This document shows positions 56,945-64,000 of a DNA stretch of 64,000 nt, piece after piece. Origin of the DNA: Streptomyces sp. P3. Its GTDB lineage: Bacteria > Actinomycetota > Actinomycetes > Streptomycetales > Streptomycetaceae. Each line of letters begins with the position of its first letter. The stretch's first letter is position 1. Location: the NCBI GenBank assembly GCA_016893485.2, contig JAFEKX020000001.1, forward strand, positions 62,001-126,000, given 5' to 3'. The notes under the pieces are model-generated. The model was not told the origin of the DNA. It saw only the letters and a program-made list of their open reading frames with translations, and did no database searches. The translations under genes were made by a program, and so were the position numbers.

Positions 56945-57303
56945 ATGTGGTCGTATGCGGTGTGGGGGCTGATCGGTGCCGCCCTGTACAGATGTCTCAT
57001 CGTCCGGGCTGCTCTCCTGCGCGACGAAGACCCGTTCACACACCGGTACGGGCGGTGGGACTACCCCGACGGGCCCGGCGTCGGCGCACTCGTCGCAGGC
57101 CTGTGCCTGCACGTGCTTCTGGGCGCGGCCGTCGGCTGTACGGCGGCGACTCTGGCCGGCACGGCGGGAGCGGCGAATGCGGTCAGGTCCTTGATCGCGC
57201 TGCTCCTGGGGTGGTCACCCCGATCGTGTTCAAGCCGGCCGGCCGGCTCACGCTACGGATCCTGATACCCGATGCCCTGGACGGGGAACGGAGATACGGC
57301 TGA
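56945..57303 (+). CDS. Small integral membrane protein (one frameshift)
   Basis: About 119 residues: MWSYAVWGLIGAALYRCLIV, then DEDPFTHRYGRWDYPDGPGV, GALVAGLCLHVLLGAAVGCT and VRSLIALLLG. One indel near 57212 leads to TPIVFKPAGRLTLRILIPDA and the stop at 57303. Three hydrophobic segments suggest a membrane protein. The pentapeptide gene begins right after it (open frame from about 57300), so the two are probably cotranscribed. Confidence 0.65.
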
Positions 57304-57344
57304 CCGACCGCCGGTACTGGTACACGCCGCCCGGCCACCCTCCC

Positions 57345-59150
57345 GTGGCCGCCGACGGACCGTACCCGTGGGCCGACGAACTGGCCCGGCGCATCCGCGC
57401 GCAGGAGGTGGCCCGGCCGGTCAACCTGAAAGGCGCCCACCTCACCGGGGCGGACCTGACCGGGGTGGATCTGCCCTGGGTCTACGCGCAACTGGGCACG
57501 CTGCCGGGGGTATGCCTCCGCGAGGCGAACCTGTCCCGGAGCTTCTTCTATGTGGCGAATCTGATCGGCGCCGACCTGACGCGGGCTCGCCTGGACCGCG
57601 CGGAACTGGGCTCGGCGACGCTGGTTCGGGCACGGCTGACAGGGGCCGACCTGACCGGGGCGGACCTGACGCACGCGAACCTGCTGGACGCGGACCTCGC
57701 GGGAGCACGGCTGCGCGGAGCGGACCTGGGCGGGGCGGTGCTCGTCCGGGCGAACCTCACCAGTGCCGACCTGACCGGGGCGTGTCTTGAACGGGCCGAC
57801 CTGACGGGTGCCGACCTGAGCGGCGCGGAGCTGACGGGCGCGAACCTGGCGGGGGCGCGGTGGTCCTCGGAGACCGTCTGGCCCATCGGGCCGGCCGGCC
57901 GGATGAGGGACGATTCGGAGCAGCTCTTCGATGACTCGTACCGCGTGCACGGCTGGTCGCCCGAGCCCTACAAATCCAAGGAGAAGAGTCAACCTCCCTT
58001 CTTCCAGCGGCTGTTGATCGCCTTCTGCGATGCCGCCCCGGCGTTCCGGCCGCTCCGCACCGGTGACGTCGGCCACGGCAAGGAGACGCGGGCCTTCCGG
58101 CCCGCCAGACCCGTCGGGCGGGGAGGGCCTCAGGAGTGCGCTGAAGTCCGGCCCGGCCGTTTCCCTGTCAGGCGCACAGCTGTACCGTACCGATCTCGTG
58201 GGCGTGAGCCTCCCGGAACGGACCTCAGCCGGGCCGACCTGACGAAAGCGAACCTGACGGGCGCCGACCTGAGCCGGGCCGACCTGACCCGGACACGTCT
58301 GACGCAGGCGAACCTGTCAGGAGCCAAACTGAAGGGCGCGAACCTGGCTGGAGCGAACACCGTGAGCGCGGACGTGACGGGGGCGATCCTTACCGGCGCG
58401 AACCTGGCCGACGTCTATCTGGTGGGCGCGAATCTGTCCGGTGCCCGCCTAACCCGTACGAACCTGACCGGCGCCCTGTTCTCTGGGACGAATTTGACGG
58501 GGGCCGACCTGACCGACTCCGACCTCACCGATGTCGCACTGGTCAAGGCGGACCTGCGCGGCGCGAAGCTCCTGCGGGCGCAGCTGACCTCCGCTGACCT
58601 GAGCAAGGCCGACCTGACCAAGGCCATCCTCACGGAAGCCGACCTGACCTGCGCCCATCTCTTCGCCGCGGACTTTTCCCAGGCCCAGATGATCAGGGCC
58701 AGGCTCACTCTGGCCTTTCTGTACAACGCGAAGTTGACGGGCGCCGACCTCACCCGCGCGGACCTCGCCGGAGCCGACCTGACCGGAGCGCGCCTCAGAG
58801 GGGCCAAGCTGGTCGGAGCCCGGCTGCGCGGCGCGGACCTGGCCGGGGCTGACCTGAGTGGAGCCCGCACCGACGGCGCCGACTTCGCGGAGGCGGTCTG
58901 GTCCAGCACGACCAAGTGGCCCGGCGCGATAGCCGGCACTATCCGGGATCGCTCGAAACCGCCCCCGACGGCACCTACCGTGTACGCACCACCACACCAG
59001 GCGAGGACCACTCCCCAGCACGAGAACCTCCGAACCGTAGACCGAAGCCGTCCAAAAACCTCCCGCATCCCGTTCGACCGACTCCACTTCCCTGCCACGC
59101 CAGATCCCCCTCCGGCCCACGGTTGCGGTACCGACCGGCCGTTCCGCCGA
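57345..59150 (+). CDS. Pentapeptide-repeat protein(s), tandem arrangement (frameshifts)
   Basis: Two long runs of A(D/N)LXX repeats (for example LTGADLTGADLTHANLLDAD) form right-handed quadrilateral beta helices. Run A (about 57420-57860) and run B (about 58165-58900) each end in a matching cap: WSSETVWPIGPAGRMRDDSE...YRV for A and WSSTTKWPGAIAGTIRDRS...YRV for B. Between them a third frame supplies LSGAQLYRTDLVGVSLP, the likely start of run B. A further indel near 58955 displaces the last cap (APDGTYRVRTTTPGEDHS). This suggests two tandem paralogous genes or one duplicated protein. Some such proteins mimic DNA and protect gyrase; that role is only a possibility here. Confidence 0.8.
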
Positions 59151-59467
59151 TGTCCGGTACCGCGTGCGTCGCCCGTCGTCATGAGAACTCGGCCGTGGCC
59201 GAACAGGTCCTGCTCGGCCGCGGCACCCGAATCGGTGCCCGGGTGATGCGAACAGGTCCACCGAGTCGACCGCGACGGCGCAATCGTCGGCGAACCGCGA
59301 ACCACTCGAACAGGCTCTGTTCCTGGCATCGTTCGCCTCGCCCAGCAGTCCCGGCGAACATCCCGATCTACCCAACGACCTCACCGGACGAGCCCTGCCG
59401 GTCGCCGCCCGTGCCGATCACCTGATCAGCACGCTCACCCGCCCTTCCTCTGCCATCTCGACCTACG

Positions 59468-59857
59468 GTGACTACTGTGAGTGATCCCGAGCAGAACAAA
59501 GCCACAGCCCAGGCGTTCTACGACCTGATGTTCAACCAGTGCCGCCCGTCCGAGGCCATCAACAGATATGCCGGTGACACGTACATCCAGCACAACCCGC
59601 ACGTCGCCGACGGCAAGCAGGCGTTCGTCGACTACTTCGTCCGTATGGCCGCGGAATACCCCGGCAAGCGCGTCGAGTTCAAGCGCACCTTCGCCGAGGG
59701 CGACCACGTCATCTTGCATTGCCACCAGTTCTGGCCCGATGAGGAGTACGCAGGCATCGACATCTTCCGCTTCGACCCGCACGGGAAGATCGTCGAACAC
59801 TGGGACGTCCTCCAGTTCATTCCATCCACTTCCGAGAACGGCAACACCATGTTCTGA
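59468..59857 (+). CDS. SnoaL-like (nuclear transport factor 2 fold) protein
   Basis: Intact 129-residue SnoaL-like polyketide-cyclase-related protein: [60 protein letters not shown] and [20 protein letters not shown]. These motifs define the branch annotated as predicted SnoaL-like aldol condensation-catalysing enzymes. GTG 59468 or 59477 may be the start. The next frame, an AsnC effector domain, begins within a few bases of the stop. Confidence 0.9.
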   Translation: MTTVSDPEQNKATAQAFYDLMFNQCRPSEAINRYAGDTYIQHNPHVADGKQAFVDYFVRMAAEYPGKRVEFKRTFAEGDHVILHCHQFWPDEEYAGIDIFRFDPHGKIVEHWDVLQFIPSTSENGNTMF

Positions 59858-59859
59858 AA

Positions 59860-60193
59860 GGCCTGGAGCGTCTGCGCTCCACGGGCATCCTCTACGTCAA
59901 AGTGCAGCACGACCGCGAATCTCTCGGACACGGCATCAGCGCGACGCTCTGGCTCAGCATCGCCCCCGCCGCACTCGATGCCGCCGGACGGAAGCCGGCA
60001 GAACACCACGAGGTCCGCTTCGCCGGCGCCACCACTGGCCAGGCCAACCTCGTCGCCACCGTCGCCAGCCCAAGCACGAGCGAGCTCCCACATACCTGAG
60101 CGAGAAGATCGGCGGCATCGACGGCGTGCAAGCCATGGAAACCGCTCTGACCCTGCGGCATGTCAAGCAACGCACCTACGAGCCGAGCCGCTG
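59860..60193 (+). pseudogene. Lrp/AsnC-family regulator, effector-domain stump
   Basis: LERLRSTGILYVKVQHDRES, GISATLWLSIAPAALDAAGR, EVRFAGATTGQANLVATVAS and, after an indel near 60092, YLSEKIGGIDGVQAMETALT with LRHVKQRTYEPSR. This is the C-terminal RAM/effector domain of an Lrp/AsnC-type regulator. No helix-turn-helix is present upstream: the sequence joins directly to the SnoaL gene stop. The regulator is truncated and cannot bind DNA itself. Confidence 0.72.
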
Positions 60194-60754
60194 ACCGCCG
60201 AACAGCCACCAGACGAATGAGATCGCATATCGCCCGGTGCGTACGGGGCGACCGTGGTGGGGTGCGGCACCACCGACGGACCTGCTCGTCACCTCTTCGT
60301 CTCGCCGACCCGGGGCACAGGGCAGGCGGCCCGGCAGCCCGCGTTGCCGTCCAGCAGCCCTACGACCGCTTTCTCACCGGCGAACAAGCGCTGCTGATGC
60401 CCGTATGCCGTTCAGCCAGGCTATTGGTGGCGGCCGATGGGAAGACCGCCGGCTGGGCACGCGGGATCAGTGCTGCTCGCGAACGCCGGAGTCGACCTGG
60501 TCCGCGCGGACACTGCGGTGCCGGCGGATCCGCCGTTACCGAACAGCCTGCCACCCTGGCCGACCACCAGGATCTCCAACCGACGGCTCGCTGCACCTGA
60601 TCAGGGGGCGCTGACCGGCAGGGCCGTCTTCTTCGGCTCAGTCAGGGACCGCCGATCCATGGATAAACCTTCCTCTCCCGCCGCTGCAGAGGCGCCCCTA
60701 CGGTCGAGGTCGCGGGCGCTCACCGGCCCGCCGTACCGAAGGAGCAAGACCCCC
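60194..60754. other. Intergenic stretch, no gene supported
   Basis: Open frames are present in all directions but none shows a domain, ribosome-binding site or codon bias that would set it apart. A GAAGGAG site at its right end serves the SDR gene at 60755. Confidence 0.45.
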
Positions 60755-61503
60755 ATGAAGATGACCGGCAACACGATCCTGATCACCGGCGGAAGCTCAG
60801 GCATCGGCCTCGGCCTGGCCCTGCGTCTGCACGAGGCCGGCAACAAGGTGATCGTCGCCGGCCGGCGCAAGGAACTCCTCGACGAGATCACGGCCGAGCA
60901 CCCGGGCATCGACGGGCTCGTCCTCGATGTCGCGGACCCCGACTCGATCGCCCGGGCCCGTGAGATGGTGGCGGCGAGCCACCCGGGGCTGAACGTCCTG
61001 GTCAACAACGCCGGCATCATGCTGCGGGAGAACCTCCTCGACCCGGCCGACCTCACGGTCGCCGAGGATCACGTCGCGACCAATCTGCTCGGCACGATCC
61101 GGATGACGTACGCCTTCCTGCCCCTGCTCTCAGGCAAGGACGACGCGGTCGTCATGAACGTCACCTCCGCGCTGGCTTTCGTACCGTATGCGAGCACCCC
61201 GACCTACAGCGCGACCAAGGCCGCGCTGCACTCCTTCTCCGAGAGCCTGCGCATCCAGCTCGCCGGTGCTGACGCCGGCATCCAGGTGATCGAGATCGTC
61301 CCGCCGGGGTGCGCACGACCCTGCTGGGCCAGGAGGACAACGAGCACGCCATGCCCTTGGACGACTTCCTCACCCAGGCTCTCGACCTGCTGCGAGAGAA
61401 GCCCGACGCGAAGGAGATTGTTGTCGAGCACGCGAGGTTCATCCGCGACGCGGTGGCCACCGGCTCCTACGACGACGTCCTCGCCATGATCGCCAGCAGC
61501 TGA
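60755..61503 (+). CDS. SDR-family oxidoreductase, DltE-like (one frameshift)
   Basis: Classical SDR of about 249 residues: GNTILITGGSSGIGLGLALR, VLVNNAGIMLRENLLDP, VVMNVTSALAFVPYASTP and the active site TYSATKAALHSFSESL. It ends in DDFLTQALDLLREKPDAKEI. One missing G near 61310 splits PPG from VRTTLLGQEDN. The 'DltE/YvaG-like' subgroup is usually of unknown substrate. ATG 60755 follows GAAGGAGCA. Confidence 0.88.
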
Positions 61504-62001
61504 CCAACCTGTAGTGGCATACGCGGAACAACAGCAAACGGGTGGGTCGCGTGGGGCCACATCACAGACGAACGCGACCTGGAACGCCTGAGGGCCTCAC
61601 CGAAGGCGCGGAGCGGTGAGGAAGCGTCTTCGGCGTCGCCGTGCTCGTCGCACGGGGCTCCCCGGCTCCGTCGTGAATACCGTGGGGCAGGCGAGCGCCT
61701 GGTCGACACGGTGCACATCGTCGTCTCGGCCGGGCCGGCCGACGAGGCCCAGGGCCGCTCCCAATGCGTCGGGCGCCGTCGCCGCAGGGCGCCTTGCATA
61801 CCGGTGGCCTGCGGTGTGCCGCCGGTGGCCAGCGAATCTCCTAGCGGGTCCTGCGGGTCAAGGGTCCATCGGGTCTTCCTGCCGCGAGCGGCCTCGGCAT
61901 CGGCCTCGCTCATGGGCGGCGTCGCGCCGGTGGGAGCGGGCTGCTCAGCCATGGATTGGCAGTCTCTGGATAGCCGGCTGGGATACGGCGAGGATGGGGG
62001 C
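61504..62001. other. Intergenic stretch; possible short minus-strand ORF
   Basis: No convincing gene. On the minus strand a frame starting near 61952 (MAEQPAPTGATPPMSEADAE, then RGRKTRWTLDPQDPLGDSLA) has a more protein-like composition than the background and is divergent from the MmyB gene, but it loses character after about 60 codons and I cannot identify it. Confidence 0.3.
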
Positions 62002-62856
62002 ATGGACAAGAAGGAACTGGCGGAATTCCTGCGCCGCCGGCGTGAGGCGCTGCGGCCCCGCGACGTCGGGCTGGTCGAGGGGCCGCGCAGGCGTACCCAA
62101 GGACTGCGCCGCGAGGAGGTCGCGCAGCTTGCCGGCATGTCCACCGACTACTACGCGCGGCTGGAACAGCAGCGTGCTCCGCAGCCCTCCGTCCAGATCA
62201 CCACGGCTCTCGCCCGGGCGCTGCGGCTGTCTCTGGACGAGCGCGACCATCTCTTCGTCCTCATCGGCCACAACGCCCCGGCCCGCTTCCAGCGCTCCGA
62301 ACATGTCAGCCCGCCGCTGATGCGGGTCCTGGACCGTCTGGACGACTCCCCGGCCATGGTGCAGACCGATCTGTTCGACACTCTCGCGATCAACCCCTTG
62401 GCCGTGGCGCTGCTTGGCGACCAGACCCGCCACACCGGTCTGGCCCGCAGCGGCTACTACCGCTGGTTCATGGACCCGGCCGAACGGCTGATGGTGCCCG
62501 CGGAAACCCACGAACGCCACGGCCGCGCCCAGGCAGCGCGCTTGAGGGCCGCGCTGACAGCCGGCAGCGACACCCCTCGAGCCGCCCGGATCGTCGCCGA
62601 ACTCCAGGAACACAGCCCCGAGTTCGTCCGCATGTGGGAACTTCAGGAGGTCGCCCAACGCTACGACGACTGCAAGACCATCGTTCATCCCGAACTCGGT
62701 CGCATCGACGTCGACGCCCAGGTTCTGTTCACCGAGAACCGCGCCCAGACCCTGGTGGTGCTGACCACGCGCCCCGGCACGGAGAGCCACAGCAAGCTCG
62801 AACTGCTCTCCGTCATAGGGCACCAGCAGCTCACCCCTGACGTCCTGGGCCGGTAG
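62002..62856 (+). CDS. MmyB-like helix-turn-helix regulator
   Basis: Intact 284-residue regulator. XRE DNA-binding part: DKKELAEFLRRRREALRPRD, RRTQGLRREEVAQLAGMSTD, YYARLEQQRAPQPSVQITTA. The MmyB ligand-binding domain follows: MVQTDLFDTLAINPLAVALL, LARSGYYRWFMDPAERLMVP and DVDAQVLFTENRAQTLVVLT. It is a paralogue of 19276-20230. The SDR upstream (60755-61503) is on the same strand, so control of that gene, if any, is not through a simple divergent promoter. Confidence 0.93.
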   Translation: MDKKELAEFLRRRREALRPRDVGLVEGPRRRTQGLRREEVAQLAGMSTDYYARLEQQRAPQPSVQITTALARALRLSLDERDHLFVLIGHNAPARFQRSEHVSPPLMRVLDRLDDSPAMVQTDLFDTLAINPLAVALLGDQTRHTGLARSGYYRWFMDPAERLMVPAETHERHGRAQAARLRAALTAGSDTPRAARIVAELQEHSPEFVRMWELQEVAQRYDDCKTIVHPELGRIDVDAQVLFTENRAQTLVVLTTRPGTESHSKLELLSVIGHQQLTPDVLGR

Positions 62857-63025
62857 ATGGGTCATTGCTCGGCGCAGGAAGGGCCGAACAAGTTGGAGAC
62901 CTGTGTCCCGAACCCGGTCAGGGGCGCCAACGGTACAACCCACTTCCGCACGGTTCTTACTCTGCGCGCTGCGGCCGGACAGGTCGGCCCCCTGTGTTGT
63001 ACGGGCGTTGTGGCGGGCCGCCGAT

Positions 63026-63079
63026 TTGACCGGATGCCGCCTCCGTTTTACTCTCGAACGCATACGGAGGCAGCATCCG
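63026..63079 (+). promoter_or_regulatory. Promoter and operator of TetR 63120
   Basis: TTGACC (63026-63031) and TACTCT (63049-63054) with 17-base spacing form a good promoter. CGGATGCCGCCTCCG (63031-63045) and CGGAGGCAGCATCCG (63065-63079) are inverted repeats with one mismatch and overlap both promoter elements, consistent with autorepression. Confidence 0.72.
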
Positions 63080-63119
63080 TTTTGATGCGGCCGCAAGATC
63101 AGGTCAGACAGGAGGGCGC

Positions 63120-63710
63120 ATGAGCGCCGGTGAACAGCGAGGACGCAAGCCCCGCGCGGACGTCCAGCGCAACCGCGCGGCCCTCCTGGAGACCGCGCAG
63201 CGTCACTTCCTGCAACACGGGGTCGGCACCTCCCTCGAGGCGGTGGCCAAGAAGGCGGGCGTCGGGCCCGCCACCCTGTACCGGCACTTCCCCACCCGGG
63301 AGGCACTGCTGGCGGCCGTGCTGCAGACGCGATCCGGAGCTGGTGGCCCGTCAGGCGGACATCGAGCAGCTCGACGACCCCGCCGAGGCGCTGGAGCAGT
63401 GGCTGCGGGCGATGGAGGACTACTTCAGCGCCTACAGCGGCCTTCCGGAACCACTCATGGCCGCGGCCAGGGCACAGGAGCCGGACAGCCCGCTGACGAT
63501 TCCCTGCGACATCCTCATCTCCGCCACCGACGAGTACGTGCGAGCCGCGCAGCTCGCGGGGCGCGTGCGCGCGTCGGTGCGCGGGCACGACCTTTTCCTC
63601 GCGGCCTGTTCCGTCGCCTGGATCAAGGGCACCGGCACCGAGGGGAGCCGCTCGACCGGCTGCGCACGCTCATCGCGAGCGGCTACCGCGAGCAGGGCAC
63701 CCAGGCGTAA
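63120..63710 (+). CDS. TetR-family regulator (two frameshifts)
   Basis: RADVQRNRAALLETAQRHFL, then EAVAKKAGVGPATLYRHFPT make the DNA-binding domain. After an extra base near 63327 the next frame reads DPELVARQADIEQLDDPAEA, LEQWLRAMEDYFSAYSGLPE and VRASVRGHDLFLAACSVAWI; another indel near 63642 leads to LDRLRTLIASGYREQGTQA at 63710. It starts 41 bases from a strong dyad and precedes an F420/NADP reductase-like gene on the same strand, a probable target. Confidence 0.85.
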   Translation: MSAGEQRGRKPRADVQRNRAALLETAQRHFLQHGVGTSLEAVAKKAGVGPATLYRHFPTREALLAAVLQTRSGAGGPSGGHRAARRPRRGAGAVAAGDGGLLQRLQRPSGTTHGRGQGTGAGQPADDSLRHPHLRHRRVRASRAARGARARVGARARPFPRGLFRRLDQGHRHRGEPLDRLRTLIASGYREQGTQA

Positions 63711-63817
63711 ACGTCAGTCCCCCGCCCTGCCCTGACCCCCGCAACACCAGGTCGTTCCACCACCCAGCCTTCACATTGCGCTGCCCTCAGGAGCAGTACA
63801 CCCCCTAAGGACAAATC

Positions 63818-64000
63818 ATGAAAATTACTGTCATAGGCGCTGGCGCGATCGGCGGGAACCTCGCTGCCAAGCTCAGCACGGCCGGTCACGACGTCCAGGT
63901 GGCCGACGCCCGCGGCCCCGAGGCCATCCGGGCGGAGGTGCTGGAATCCGGGGCCCGCGCGACGGACCTCGCCCACGCCGTCCAGGGCCGGGACGTCATC
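63818..64000 (+). CDS. NADPH-dependent F420 reductase-like protein (cut by window edge)
   Basis: The first 61 codons of a Rossmann protein: MKITVIGAGAIGGNLAAKLS, TAGHDVQVADARGPEAIRAE. GxGxxG lies at residues 7-12 and the arrangement fits F420-dependent NADP oxidoreductase (Fno/NpdG-like) or related NAD(P)-binding proteins. Fno-type is favoured by the EAIRAEVLESGARAT region. TAAGGA lies about seven bases before the ATG. The gene continues beyond 64000, so no catalytic part can be checked. Confidence 0.8.
   Translation, partial: MKITVIGAGAIGGNLAAKLSTAGHDVQVADARGPEAIRAEVLESGARATDLAHAVQGRDVI

Noticed and set aside
58415..59384. Minus-strand frames of about 300 codons opposite the pentapeptide repeats
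   Set aside because: Periodic appearance is only the antisense of the A(D/N)LXX repeats.

Overview
The window reads as a streptomycete-type actinobacterial chromosome. The evidence is very high G+C with strong third-position G/C bias, many TetR, MarR and MmyB-type regulators, and a mycothiol-dependent-type MDMPI protein. It also carries an F420/deazaflavin-type oxidoreductase, an actinobacterial LexA paralogue with a matching SOS-like box, and STAS/anti-sigma ATPase genes. It looks like accessory DNA, such as a chromosome arm: a patchwork of small oxidoreductase modules, each with its own regulator, separated by transposase and recombinase debris. I see no tRNA, rRNA, CRISPR array or core biosynthetic cluster.

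Layout. 1-9.2 kb: SDR, aldehyde dehydrogenase/TetR pair, epoxide-hydrolase-like enzyme, CGNR regulator, enoyl-CoA hydratase plus flavin reductase, GMC-oxidoreductase remnant, MDMPI-like protein, TetR. 9.4-13.6 kb: DUF3533/YhgE-like membrane protein, XdhC, and a xanthine dehydrogenase large-subunit stump fused to an IS630 stump. 13.8-21.8 kb: hidden protein phosphatase, STAS/anti-sigma pair, and SDR/AKR/quinone-reductase/Ddn genes with an MmyB regulator, a cupin and another AKR. 21.9-27.1 kb: orphan S53 protease prodomain, membrane M23 peptidase, small I36-like secreted protein, TetR/epimerase pair, IS630 fragments. 27.3-35.4 kb: epimerase, decayed two-component system, then GT2, DUF2064, methyltransferase, small membrane protein, molybdopterin oxidoreductase and a large membrane protein. 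35.7-43 kb: recombinase stump, TetR/hydrolase pair, NTF2-SDR-TetR module between Tn3-family debris, hydrolase/MarR pair. 43-47 kb: mixed island with less typical base composition (IstB stump, unknown ORF, lipoprotein, ATPase, IS630 stump). 47-53.4 kb: TetR/quinone oxidoreductase pair, IS30 stump, LexA paralogue, broken HNH nuclease, MarR/amidohydrolase pair. 53.4-64 kb: SUKH-like fragment, unknown conserved protein, small secreted proteins, pentapeptide-repeat protein, SnoaL-like protein, AsnC effector-domain stump, SDR, MmyB regulator, TetR, and the start of an F420-NADP-oxidoreductase-like gene at the right edge.

How it works together. The commonest unit is a regulator, an inverted repeat in the divergent promoter, and one to three redox or hydrolase genes. 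At least seven such dyads are visible. This is the usual arrangement for ligand-inducible detoxification or catabolic enzymes, but no ligand can be read from sequence.

Major caution. More than thirty otherwise convincing genes are broken by single-base indels, nearly always inside runs of C or G. This looks like uncorrected homopolymer error, so most split genes here are probably intact in the organism. Separately, a smaller set (transposases, HNH nuclease, histidine kinase, an AKR) carries in-frame stops or truncations that homopolymer error cannot explain and is probably truly decayed.
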